From Bacteroidetes bacterium ADurb.Bin008 (GTDB taxonomy: Bacteria; Bacteroidota; Bacteroidia; Bacteroidales; Tenuifilaceae), in assembly GCA_002071445.1 (NCBI GenBank), contig MWFE01000061.1:1-64000 (forward strand): a stretch of 64,000 nt of DNA, given 5' to 3'. Positions 41,672-50,201 of the stretch are shown in pieces; the first letter of the stretch is position 1, and the number at the start of each line of letters is the position of its first letter. The position numbers and the translations under genes were made by a program. Under the pieces are notes generated by a model. The model ran no database searches, was not told the origin of the DNA, and worked only from the letters and a program-made list of their open reading frames with translations.

Positions 41672-42925
41672 ATGGAAGATATTTTTGACAGGCTTAAAAA
41701 GGCCAGAGGACCCCTTGGAAAGTATCAGGAGAAAGCCGAGGGCTATTTTATGTTCCCCGAATTGGAGGGAGAAATTGCTCCCAAAATGATGTTTAGGGGG
41801 AAAGAGGTTCTGACATGGAGTTTGAATAACTATCTGGGGCTTGCCAACGACCCTGAAGTAAGAAAAGCCGACGCCGAGGCTGCTGCGAAGTATGGAATGG
41901 CATACCCCATGGGCGCTCGCATGATGTCGGGGCAGACCAAATACCACAAACAGCTCGAAAACGAACTGGCCGCATTTGTCAGCAAGCCGGCTGCCTACCT
42001 CTTAAACTACGGGTACCAGGGAATGGTCTCCATAATCGACTCGTTGATGACCCGAAACGATGTTGCCGTTTACGATTCCGAATCGCATGCCTGTATCCTC
42101 GATGGCCTTAGACTCCACATGGGCAAAAGGTTTGTATTTCCGCACAACGACATGGAGGGCCTTAGAAAGCAGTTGCAAAGGGCAACTGCTTTGGCAGACA
42201 AGCAGAATGGCGGAGTATTGGTAATCACCGAAGGTGTTTTTGGCATGGCCGGTGATTTGGGAAAGTTGGATGAGATTGTAGCCATGAAAAGGGATTTTAA
42301 ATTTCGCTTGCTTGTTGACGATGCTCACGGATTTGGCACAATGGGGAAAACCGGGGCAGGAACGGGAGAGCATTTGGGTGTACAGGACCAAATAGACGTG
42401 TTTTTTGCAACATTTGCCAAAAGCATGGCCGGAATCGGAGCCTTTGTGGCTACCGAAGAGGAAATAATTGCCTACCTGAAGTACAATATGCGTTCGCAAA
42501 TATTTGCCAAATCGCTGCCAATGCCCATGGTCTTTGGGGCATTGAAACGGTTGGAACTGTTAAAAACCAAACCGCAATACAAGGCAAAGCTATGGGAAAT
42601 AACCAGAGCATTGCAAAATGGATTAAGAAAGAATGGGTTCAATATCGGCAATACGAATTCTCCTGTAACCCCGGTCTTCTTTAATGGCACCGTTGATCAG
42701 GGAACTAACATTGTAGTCGATTTGAGGGAGAATTACAATATTTTTTGCTCTATCGTTGTATATCCTGTTGTTCCCAAGGAGGTTATCATGTTGCGCCTTA
42801 TCCCGACGGCTGCCCATACGCTGGAAGATGTTGAACGCACCATCAAAGTATTTAGCGAGGTAAAAGATAAGCTGATGTCGGGATTTTACGATGCACATGA
42901 GATGCAGAACATGAGGGTTGTATAA
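41672..42925 (+). CDS. Alpha-oxoamine synthase: serine palmitoyltransferase or cysteate acyltransferase
   Basis: This PLP enzyme family condenses an amino acid with an acyl thioester and releases CO2. The 417-aa product has the stacking His (H139 in SESHACILDG), the VDDAHG motif (D217) and the Schiff-base lysine K250 in FATFAKSMAG. The N-terminal SLNNYLGLANDPEVRKA is typical. Serine as substrate would give sphingolipids, cysteate would give capnine-type sulfonolipids. Both lipids are known from Bacteroidota. The next gene is a threonine-synthase paralogue that could supply cysteate, which favours the second reading. KBL and BioF are less likely from context. Start is the ATG at 41672. Confidence 0.8.
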   Translation: MEDIFDRLKKARGPLGKYQEKAEGYFMFPELEGEIAPKMMFRGKEVLTWSLNNYLGLANDPEVRKADAEAAAKYGMAYPMGARMMSGQTKYHKQLENELAAFVSKPAAYLLNYGYQGMVSIIDSLMTRNDVAVYDSESHACILDGLRLHMGKRFVFPHNDMEGLRKQLQRATALADKQNGGVLVITEGVFGMAGDLGKLDEIVAMKRDFKFRLLVDDAHGFGTMGKTGAGTGEHLGVQDQIDVFFATFAKSMAGIGAFVATEEEIIAYLKYNMRSQIFAKSLPMPMVFGALKRLELLKTKPQYKAKLWEITRALQNGLRKNGFNIGNTNSPVTPVFFNGTVDQGTNIVVDLRENYNIFCSIVVYPVVPKEVIMLRLIPTAAHTLEDVERTIKVFSEVKDKLMSGFYDAHEMQNMRVV

Positions 42926-43005
42926 TATTTTTGTAGCTTAAAATACCCGTTCCTTGTGCCGTAGTTAATTAAAAAGATTAAACCTGAATACTAACAACTT
43001 GCATC

Positions 43006-44319
43006 ATGCAAAATTCAAAGTATTACCTTGAGTGTACCAACTGCAAACGCATAACCCCCGATTTTGCGCAGTGGTTCCGGCAAAATCAGCAATGCCCTGA
43101 ATGTGGAAGCAAACATTCGGAGGTGTGGTATCGTAGCGATTATGGTAAGTTATCAGCATTACTTGCGGGGAACCCTGAGAGCTTTTGGCACTATTTCGAC
43201 TATTTGCCCCTATCCGATAGAAAAAATATTATCTCATGCAATGAGGGGGCTATTCCACTGGAAAGGTGGGGTTTCCTTGAAGAGTTTGCAAAAAAACACT
43301 ACGGTGTGAACTGCGAGGTATGGGTCTATAGGAACGACCTGAATGGCGGAACCGGTACATTTAAGGATGTTGCGGCCTCGTTGGCTGCCAGCTTATTCAA
43401 GGAGGAGGGCATTAAGCATTACATTGTGGCTTCAACAGGTAATACTGCAACTTCGTATAGTAAATACCTGGCTCTTGGTGGGATACTTTGCTCGGTTTTT
43501 ATCCCCGACAATGCCCTTAAAGCGTCGGAGGCAGTGATAAGCGCCTTTTCCCAGAAGGTTTACAGGATAAAGGGTGACTATGCCAGGGCCAAAGAGGTTG
43601 CTGCCGAGTTTGCGAAGCAAAACAACATACTCATCTCATCGGGGAATATTGATCCCATACGGGTTGAAGCCAAAAAAACCATGGTTTTTGAATGGCTCCG
43701 AATAATGAAAAAAACGCCTGATGTTTACATTCAGGCAGTCAGTGGTGGCACGGGCCCCATTGCCATCGATAAGGGGGTGAGGGAGATTGTCAATGCTTTC
43801 CCACAGGTAAAAAATCCCAGAATGATTATGGTGCAACCCGATAAGTGCGATCCCATGGTGCGAGCATGGGAGAATGCCGAACGCAATAATTTCCCCGAAG
43901 GGTTTGAAAAGGATTACCCCATACTAAAATCGCCACAAACGGGAGTACCCACATTGGCCACAGGCCATCCGGCTACATATCCATTGATTGCCAGACTGGT
44001 AAGGCAAACCGGCGGAACATTTCTGAGAATTAGCGAGAATAAGCTGGTGGATTTTGCCCGATTAGTGGCATTCGAAAGAAAAGTGCTGTTGGGTCCTGCT
44101 TCAGCAGTTTGTATGGCAGGTTTTTTTAAAGCGCTTAAGGAGGGTAGGATTAACAACAACGAAACGGTTCTGGTAAATACAGGTGAAGGGACCAACCGTG
44201 CTCCCGATTTTTTAGAGCAGATGATATACACCACCGATCACGTAAGCGGGATAGAGGATTGCAAACCATATGATAAGCAATTGATTGAGAAACAGCTTTG
44301 GAAAGCTGTGGAGGGGTAA
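43006..44319 (+). CDS. Zinc-ribbon threonine synthase paralogue, candidate cysteate synthase
   Basis: The 437-aa PLP enzyme of fold type II begins with a zinc ribbon (C10, C13, C30, C33). It has the internal lysine K120 in NGGTGTFKDVAAS, the phosphate loop ASTGNTATSYSKY and a late GPASAVCMAGFFKAL. True threonine synthases usually read N-P-T-G-S-F-K-D-R-G at the lysine. This departure suggests another reaction. Methanogen cysteate synthase is a threonine-synthase paralogue that makes cysteate from phosphoserine and sulfite. With an alpha-oxoamine synthase 80 nt upstream, cysteate synthase is a good candidate, but threonine synthase cannot be excluded. Confidence 0.7.
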   Translation: MQNSKYYLECTNCKRITPDFAQWFRQNQQCPECGSKHSEVWYRSDYGKLSALLAGNPESFWHYFDYLPLSDRKNIISCNEGAIPLERWGFLEEFAKKHYGVNCEVWVYRNDLNGGTGTFKDVAASLAASLFKEEGIKHYIVASTGNTATSYSKYLALGGILCSVFIPDNALKASEAVISAFSQKVYRIKGDYARAKEVAAEFAKQNNILISSGNIDPIRVEAKKTMVFEWLRIMKKTPDVYIQAVSGGTGPIAIDKGVREIVNAFPQVKNPRMIMVQPDKCDPMVRAWENAERNNFPEGFEKDYPILKSPQTGVPTLATGHPATYPLIARLVRQTGGTFLRISENKLVDFARLVAFERKVLLGPASAVCMAGFFKALKEGRINNNETVLVNTGEGTNRAPDFLEQMIYTTDHVSGIEDCKPYDKQLIEKQLWKAVEG

Positions 44320-44362
44320 AGGCGTGGACCCCGTTGGTTGAGATGTGCCTGACAGCCGATGC

Positions 44363-45016
44363 TTATATCTCAACAATCCCATTTTTAATGGCATACACAA
44401 CAAGTGCCGCGGTATTCTTCGAGTTGGTTTTGAAAAGGATATTGGAGCGGTGTTTTTCCACTGTCCTTTTGCTCAGCGAAAGCTTTTCGGCAATCTCGGA
44501 ATTTGAGTTGCCACGGCAAACCAATGAGATAATATCAATCTCACGCTCGGAAAGATCGTCTGTTTTGTCGGGCTTTTGTGGGCTGTTTTTAATAAGGTTA
44601 ATGAGATTTTGAAGCAACATCTGGGAGAAATAGCTTTTCCCTTCCATAACGCTTGACAGGGCAACGAATACCTCGTCTATATCCGACTCCTTAAGGAGAA
44701 ATCCGCATGCTCCGGCTTCAAGCATTTTGAAATAATAGCTCTCGTCGCCATACATGGATAGGGCAATGACCTTTAAATCAGGATGCTTGCTCAGCGCTAT
44801 CCGCGTAGTTTCAACACCATCCATCTCGGGCATGGAGATGTCCATAAGTGCAATGTCAATGGGTATAACATCAAGCGTTTTAATAAATTCAATGCCATTG
44901 GAAGCCTCGGCTATCACATTGAATGATTCGTGGGAATTGATGAGCAATTTCAATCCATTGCGAAAAAGGGCATGGTCATCAACGATGGCAATATTTATTT
45001 TCTTCTCGTTTTTCAT
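44363..45016 (-). CDS. NarL/LuxR-type response regulator
   Basis: The 217-aa transcription factor has a receiver domain (residues 5-120) with the acidic pair D13-D14 and phospho-acceptor D59 (ALMDISMPEMDG), and a C-terminal LuxR helix-turn-helix (about 150-215, DLSEREIDIISLVCRGNSNS with SKRTVEKHRSNI). It is 2 nt downstream of the sensor kinase on the same strand, so the two form one system. Targets are unknown. Confidence 0.93.
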   Translation of the reverse strand: MKNEKKINIAIVDDHALFRNGLKLLINSHESFNVIAEASNGIEFIKTLDVIPIDIALMDISMPEMDGVETTRIALSKHPDLKVIALSMYGDESYYFKMLEAGACGFLLKESDIDEVFVALSSVMEGKSYFSQMLLQNLINLIKNSPQKPDKTDDLSEREIDIISLVCRGNSNSEIAEKLSLSKRTVEKHRSNILFKTNSKNTAALVVYAIKNGIVEI

Positions 45017-45018
45017 GC

Positions 45019-45966
45019 TTATAGAGGAATGGAAATTATTATCCGCGTGCCTTTTTCGCTGGAAGAGTTGGTAACTACCTCCCCGTTAATGGATTTAATC
45101 CTTGAGAAAATGCTGTAGTAGCCCATCCCTTTAGCCTGTGGCTTAAATAGCGAGTCCACTTCGAAACCTACACCATCATCCTGATAATCCATGTACATAC
45201 TTTTCCCGTCATGATTGAGGGCAATGTAAATATTCTTGGCCTCAGCGTGTTTCACCGTATTGCTAATCAGTTCGCAAATCACGCGGTAAAGCACAATCTC
45301 AATATCGTTGTGTGGTCTGTAGTTATTCAGCTTATCGGCGAAGTGTATTTTAATGGTTTTGGTGGCGTTAATTTTTTGAATAAAGTTGTTTAAAGCTTTT
45401 ACCAAACCAAAGTTTTCTATAACGTGAGGGCTTAGGTTATCCGAAATATCCTTGATTGATTTAATGGCCTCATTGGTAATAACATCAACGTTATCGAGTA
45501 TTTTCGCGGCGTTTGGTTTGTCCCATCCCTTTTTAAGTGCCGAAATGGACATTTTAATGGTGGAAAGCAGTGGCCCCAGCCCGTCGTGAATGTCTTTCGA
45601 TATTCTGGAGCGTTCTCTCTCCTCGGCCTGAATGGTTACAGCCAGAAACTTCTTTTCCGTCTCGCGCTTTTCGGTTTCCATCCTTTCCATGTAATTAAAT
45701 ATTCGGCCAACCAGAATCAGTCCTACGGCAAGGCAAAGCGAAGAGAATATACCCAGCCAAACATAGGCCATTCTGTACTCTACAGGGTCGAATTCAATGA
45801 GGAAAGGAAGTGCTTCTATAATGCGCCTGGATAAAAGGATGGCAAAGCCGATGGTTATTAAAACCCACGATACATTGTATTTTGTGCGGCGGGTAAGCCT
45901 CAATGATACAACAGTTGCAATGATGTGCAAAACTATTGTAATGAAGACCATCGTTTTAAAAACCAT
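45019..45966 (-). CDS. HisKA_3-type sensor histidine kinase
   Basis: The 315-aa kinase has three hydrophobic helices (about 5-23, 32-55, 68-90), then a short coiled coil, the dimerisation/phosphoacceptor helix with H127 (SRISKDIHDGLGPLLSTIKM) and an ATP-binding domain (ELISNTVKHAEAKNIYI, DDGVGFE, GMGYYSIFSRI). It has no large sensor domain, so the signal is probably read within or at the membrane. It partners the response regulator 2 nt downstream. Confidence 0.93.
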   Translation of the reverse strand: MVFKTMVFITIVLHIIATVVSLRLTRRTKYNVSWVLITIGFAILLSRRIIEALPFLIEFDPVEYRMAYVWLGIFSSLCLAVGLILVGRIFNYMERMETEKRETEKKFLAVTIQAEERERSRISKDIHDGLGPLLSTIKMSISALKKGWDKPNAAKILDNVDVITNEAIKSIKDISDNLSPHVIENFGLVKALNNFIQKINATKTIKIHFADKLNNYRPHNDIEIVLYRVICELISNTVKHAEAKNIYIALNHDGKSMYMDYQDDGVGFEVDSLFKPQAKGMGYYSIFSRIKSINGEVVTNSSSEKGTRIIISIPL

Positions 45967-46322
45967 ACCAAATTGTCGTTTTATGTTAACGATTGTACCC
46001 AGGCTTTCTGCAAATATAAGCTACAATTTAGTTCCATCAAAAATCATGGTACGCAGAAATCCTTCCTACAAAAGTACTTTTTACCCGTAGCAAATCATCG
46101 TTTGACACATAATTGTTGTTAATCATCGGTTGATTCCGATGAAATTAATTAATTAAATGAATGTAAGGCTTTTACGCCATGTAAAAGTCTTTTTCTACCC
46201 CTTTGCTCTATGCCCTTTTCTGGCAAGAAACAAAAAAGTTATTAACAAAGTGGGAAAAAGTGGGAGAAAGTGGTTGAAAATGGAAAAATTTGATTTAAAT
46301 TTACTTTTTGAAATTTTTAAGC
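45967..46322. other. Intergenic region between the two-component system and the dcw cluster
   Basis: About 356 nt between divergent units, without a gene. The left part is AT-rich and must hold the promoter of the kinase operon. The right part carries the MraZ boxes at 46251-46290 and TTACTTTTTG at 46301-46310, a near match to the -7 element. Confidence 0.55.
46251..46290 (+). promoter_or_regulatory. MraZ binding boxes, four copies at 10-bp spacing
   Basis: TGGGAAAAAG, TGGGAGAAAG, TGGTTGAAAA and TGGAAAAATT follow each other with exact 10-bp periodicity, one helical turn apart. The known MraZ operator in E. coli is a run of TGGGN repeats separated by 5 nt. The first two boxes match it fully, the last two in part. 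They lie 33-72 nt before mraZ, placed for autoregulation of the dcw cluster. Confidence 0.8.
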
Positions 46323-46790
46323 ATGGTTACCTCATTCATTGGAGATTACGTTTGCAGGGTTGATGACAAGGGGAGGATGCTTTTCCCTTCGGCCTTCAGG
46401 AAGCAGAGCAAATCTGCCTCACCTGATCGCTATGTGCTAAAGAAAGACATATTCGAAAATTGTCTGGTGATCTACACTATTGAAGAGTGGAATAGGCAGA
46501 ATGAGCTGATTCGAAGGAACACCAATCCCTATAACAGGGAGCACAATCAGTTTTTGAGAGAATTCTATCGGGGAACGGTAGAGTTGCTCCTCGACGCCAA
46601 CGGGCGACTCCTTTTCCCCAAGCGTATGCTTGAGATGATCGGTGCCATTAGGGATCTGGTGCTAACGGGGCAGGATAGTAGAATTGAAATATGGGCAAAA
46701 GAGCGATACGATGCTCACCAATTCGATGAGCAACAGTTTGCCCAGCTGGCAGAAAAGATTTTGGGTTCATCTCCTTTAAGCGGTGAGTAA
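46323..46790 (+). CDS. mraZ: Transcriptional regulator MraZ
   Basis: MraZ is a ring-forming DNA-binding protein that represses its own operon in E. coli. The 155-aa product has the two SpoVT/AbrB-like halves, each with a D-x-x-G-R motif: DDKGRMLFP (about 14-22) and DANGRLLFP (about 91-99). I start at the ATG at 46323. An in-frame TTG at 46308 is less likely. It heads the dcw cluster and overlaps rsmH (TAATG). Confidence 0.95.
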   Translation: MVTSFIGDYVCRVDDKGRMLFPSAFRKQSKSASPDRYVLKKDIFENCLVIYTIEEWNRQNELIRRNTNPYNREHNQFLREFYRGTVELLLDANGRLLFPKRMLEMIGAIRDLVLTGQDSRIEIWAKERYDAHQFDEQQFAQLAEKILGSSPLSGE

Positions 46791-47689
46791 TGGCCTACCA
46801 TGTGCCTGTGCTTTTGGCTGAGAGTATCGAGGGTTTACGCATTAAACCCAAAGGCATTTACATCGACTTGACTTTTGGCGGAGGCGGCCATTCGCGCGCG
46901 ATAATCCGAAACCTGTCTTCTAAAGGCAGGTTGATTGCTTTTGATCAGGACAAAGAGGCACTTACAAATAGGATAGAAGATCCCAGGTTTAAACTGGTAA
47001 ATGCGAATTTCAAATATTTGTACAACTACCTTAGGTATCTTGGTGTAGTTCAGGTGGATGGGATTTTGGCCGACCTTGGGGTATCGTCGCATCACTTCGA
47101 TTCGCCCGACCGTGGCTTTTCGTACCGCACGGATGGCCCTTTGGATATGCGGATGAACAGGAGTGCGCAATTAACGGCTGCTGAGGTGGTAAACTCTTAT
47201 CAGCCTGAAAGGCTGAAGGAAATTTTGGAACAGTATGGCGAGGTGCCCAATGCCAAAAGGGTGGTTGGGGTGATATGCAGGGAAAGGGGAAGAAAACCCA
47301 TAGAAACGGTACAGCAGTTAAGGGACTTGGTTAGCCCACTTTTCCCTGCGAAAACGTTAAACAAGGAGTTGTCAAAACTTTTTCAGGCTATCAGAATAGA
47401 GGTTAACCGGGAGATAGAATCGCTACAGAGAATGATAGGTCAGGCAGCCGATGTGTTGGTTCCCGGAGGACGATTTGTAGTGATATCGTACCATTCGCTG
47501 GAGGATAGGTTGGTGAAGAACTTTTTTAAATCGGGGAATTTTGAAGGGGAGGTAAGCAAAGACTTCTACGGAAACGTAATCTCTCCTTTCAGGCTTGTGA
47601 ACCGGAAGGTGATAGTGCCATCGGATGCGGAAATAGAAGAAAACCCGAGGGCAAGAAGTGCCAAATTAAGAATAGGAGAGAAAGTGTGA
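46790..47689 (+). CDS. rsmH: 16S rRNA (cytosine-1402 N4) methyltransferase
   Basis: RsmH (MraW) methylates N4 of C1402 in 16S rRNA. The 299-aa product has DLTFGGGGHSRAI as SAM-binding motif I, DGILADLGVSSHHFD, the RGFSYRTDGPLDMRM block and VISYHSLEDRLVKNFF, all standard for the family. Start and stop overlap with mraZ and the ftsL-like gene. Confidence 0.97.
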   Translation: MAYHVPVLLAESIEGLRIKPKGIYIDLTFGGGGHSRAIIRNLSSKGRLIAFDQDKEALTNRIEDPRFKLVNANFKYLYNYLRYLGVVQVDGILADLGVSSHHFDSPDRGFSYRTDGPLDMRMNRSAQLTAAEVVNSYQPERLKEILEQYGEVPNAKRVVGVICRERGRKPIETVQQLRDLVSPLFPAKTLNKELSKLFQAIRIEVNREIESLQRMIGQAADVLVPGGRFVVISYHSLEDRLVKNFFKSGNFEGEVSKDFYGNVISPFRLVNRKVIVPSDAEIEENPRARSAKLRIGEKV

Positions 47690-48069
47690 TGAGCGAACAG
47701 GAAAAAACGGTTGAGTTTGTTGATGCCACTTCCGGTAGGAAGGATGGAAAAAGGACGAATGTCATTAGAAATATCCTCAACGGGAATGTGCTGAACAGGG
47801 AATCGGTGACGAGTCAAATACCGTACATCTTTTTCCTGGCCTTTTTGGCCATTATCTACATTGCCAATCGGTATCGGTATGAAAAGTTGGTCAAAGAGGT
47901 GCAAACGCTTCAGGTTGAGGTAAAAAACCTCAGGGCCGAATCCATTACAACGGCATCGCAACTTATGTTCATCAGCACACAGAGTCAGGTTTCGCGCCTT
48001 GTTGAGGAGAAAGGGTTGGGCTTAGAGGAGTCGGTTGTACCGCCAAAAAAAATTAAAGCAAAACTGTAA
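47689..48069 (+). CDS. ftsL: FtsL-like division protein
   Basis: The 126-aa bitopic protein has a cytosolic part of about 45 residues, one transmembrane helix (about 46-64, PYIFFLAFLAIIYIA) and a periplasmic coiled coil (YEKLVKEVQTLQVEVKNLRA) as in FtsL. Sequence is poorly conserved in this family, so the call rests on the topology and on the position between rsmH and the penicillin-binding protein. The ATG at 47689 overlaps the rsmH stop by one base. Confidence 0.8.
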   Translation: MSEQEKTVEFVDATSGRKDGKRTNVIRNILNGNVLNRESVTSQIPYIFFLAFLAIIYIANRYRYEKLVKEVQTLQVEVKNLRAESITTASQLMFISTQSQVSRLVEEKGLGLEESVVPPKKIKAKL

Positions 48070-48080
48070 TCGAAGCAGAG

Positions 48081-50201
48081 ATGTCGGTTAAGCGAGAAAT
48101 ACTATTCAGGTTTGGCCTTGTGTACGTGCTGTTTATCCTATTGGGATTGGCTATTCTGGGTAAAATTCTTCACATTCAGCTGGTTGAGGGAAACCGGTTG
48201 CGTTCGTTGGCAAAGACAATAACCTATAAGGACATTACCATTGAGCCAAACCGGGGCGATATCTGTGCCATTGATGGCAGATTGCTGGCCACATCGGTTC
48301 CCTATTTCGAAATCAGGATGGATTTGCGTGCTGCAGGGCTAACCGACGAGTTGTTTAATGCCAACATTGATTCATTGGCCATATCCCTGTCCGATTTCTT
48401 TGGCGATAAATCGCGCTATACCTACAAATCGCAGTTGACCAATGCAAGGAAATTTGAAAAGAATAACAGGTATTACATGGTGGCTCCAAGGCAGGTAAAC
48501 TACCTGGAGTTGAAAGAGATAAGTAAGTTCCCCATTTTTAGGCTCAGCGCCAATAGCGGAGGGTTCATACCAGTACAGGTGAATAGAAGGATTAAGCCGC
48601 ATGCAAGTTTGGCATCGCGAACCATAGGTATGGTGAATGAGGATGGAGCGGCCGTGGGGGTTGAAGGAGCATACGACCATGTTTTGAGGGGTAAGGCCGG
48701 ACTTAGCCTAAGGCAACGGACATCGGGCAATGCGTGGGTTGAGGTAAGCAGTTCGATGCAGGTAGAGCCCGAGGATGGGATGGATGTTATCACCACCCTC
48801 GATATTACCCTGCAGGATGTGGCCGAGAAGGCATTGCGCAAACAGTTGGCCAAGCACGATGCTGAGCACGGCTCAGTGGTGTTGATGGAGGTTAAAACCG
48901 GTGAGGTCAAGGCCATAGCGAATCTTCGCAGAAACAGCGATGGTACATTTACCGAGGCTTTTAACTATGCCATAGGTGAAGGTGCCGAACCGGGTTCAAC
49001 CTTTAAACTGGCATTGCTAATCGCTCTGCTCGAGGATGGCTATGTTTCCATTACCGATACCATCGACACCCGAAAAGGGCAGATGCAATATTTTGACAAG
49101 CTGATAACTGATTCCAAAGAAGGGGGTTATGGGAAAATATCTGTAAAGGAGGCATTTGAATACTCTTCCAACGTGGCCATGACGGAAATGGTTACCAAGT
49201 ACTATAAGGACAAGGAGAAGCACTATATAGACAGGCTTTACTCCATGAACTTAAACCAACCCCTCAATATTTCCATAAAAGGAGAGGCTGCGCCATATAT
49301 CAAGTATCCCGGCGATAAGCTATGGTCGGGGATATCGCTTCAGATGATGAGCATAGGTTACGAGGTCAAGTTAACGCCTCTTCAAATACTTACTTTTTAC
49401 AATGCCATTGCAAACAATGGCAAGATGGTGAAGCCCAGATTTGTACACTCCATTCGCAGGCATGGACAAACGGAACAAACATTCCGAACCGAGGTAATCA
49501 ACCCCTCAATCTGCTCGAAAAGAACACTACGAGATGTCCGGGAGGTGTTGGAGGGAGTGGTGGAGAATGGTACAGCCAAAAACTTGCGTAACAGCAATTA
49601 TAAGATAGCAGGTAAAACAGGAACGGCTCAGATTGCAAGGGGTGTTTCGGGCTATAGAGGCGATTCGGGGGTGAGCCATCAGGCATCTTTCGTTGGGTAT
49701 TTCCCCGCCGAAGACCCAAAATTCTCCTGTATTGTGGTGGTTAACTCGCCCTCAAGAAACGTGTACTACGGGAACGTGGTAGCCGGTCCGATATTCAAGG
49801 AGATTGCCGATAAAGTTTACTCCACGTCCCCACAGTGGTTTCCCGAAGTGAGCCGGAGTCCTCAATTGGCAGAATTGCCCGAATCGAAAAATGGTTTTAA
49901 GCCCGAGTTGCTCACCGTATTTAAGTCATTGAAAATTCCTTCCGATGATATGGCAACCGATGTGGAGTGGGTTAGCACGCGCAGGGGTGAAGGAGTGATT
50001 GATATTGTGGAGAAAGAGGTGATTGATAACCTAACGCCTGATGTTGTGGGTATGTGCCTGAAGGATGCCATATTTCTACTGGAGAATGTCGGCCTAAAGG
50101 TGGTGGTGAACGGAAGGGGAACCGTAAGGAGGCAATCCATTCAGCCCGGTACCAGGGTGAGGAGGGGCGAAAATGTTGTTTTGGAAATGAGCATGGGATG
50201 A
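48081..50201 (+). CDS. ftsI: Division-specific penicillin-binding protein with PASTA domain
   Basis: FtsI/PBP3 cross-links septal peptidoglycan. The 706-aa product has an N-terminal membrane helix (about 10-31), a dimerisation domain and the transpeptidase domain with S306-T-F-K309 (nucleophile Ser), S362-S-N364 and K512-T-G514. The last 65 residues form one PASTA domain (TPDVVGMCLKDAIFLLENVG). A PASTA domain on this protein is usual in Bacteroidota but absent from E. coli FtsI. The stop overlaps murE (ATGA). Confidence 0.95.
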   Translation: MSVKREILFRFGLVYVLFILLGLAILGKILHIQLVEGNRLRSLAKTITYKDITIEPNRGDICAIDGRLLATSVPYFEIRMDLRAAGLTDELFNANIDSLAISLSDFFGDKSRYTYKSQLTNARKFEKNNRYYMVAPRQVNYLELKEISKFPIFRLSANSGGFIPVQVNRRIKPHASLASRTIGMVNEDGAAVGVEGAYDHVLRGKAGLSLRQRTSGNAWVEVSSSMQVEPEDGMDVITTLDITLQDVAEKALRKQLAKHDAEHGSVVLMEVKTGEVKAIANLRRNSDGTFTEAFNYAIGEGAEPGSTFKLALLIALLEDGYVSITDTIDTRKGQMQYFDKLITDSKEGGYGKISVKEAFEYSSNVAMTEMVTKYYKDKEKHYIDRLYSMNLNQPLNISIKGEAAPYIKYPGDKLWSGISLQMMSIGYEVKLTPLQILTFYNAIANNGKMVKPRFVHSIRRHGQTEQTFRTEVINPSICSKRTLRDVREVLEGVVENGTAKNLRNSNYKIAGKTGTAQIARGVSGYRGDSGVSHQASFVGYFPAEDPKFSCIVVVNSPSRNVYYGNVVAGPIFKEIADKVYSTSPQWFPEVSRSPQLAELPESKNGFKPELLTVFKSLKIPSDDMATDVEWVSTRRGEGVIDIVEKEVIDNLTPDVVGMCLKDAIFLLENVGLKVVVNGRGTVRRQSIQPGTRVRRGENVVLEMSMG

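Noticed and set aside
46157..46363. 68-codon plus-strand frame over the MraZ boxes
   Set aside because: It overlaps the regulatory repeats and the start of mraZ in another frame and has no recognisable features.
50054..50197. Long N-terminal extension of MurE
   Set aside because: The open frame continues upstream inside ftsI, but the ATGATG at 50198-50203 gives normal family length and the usual 4-nt overlap.
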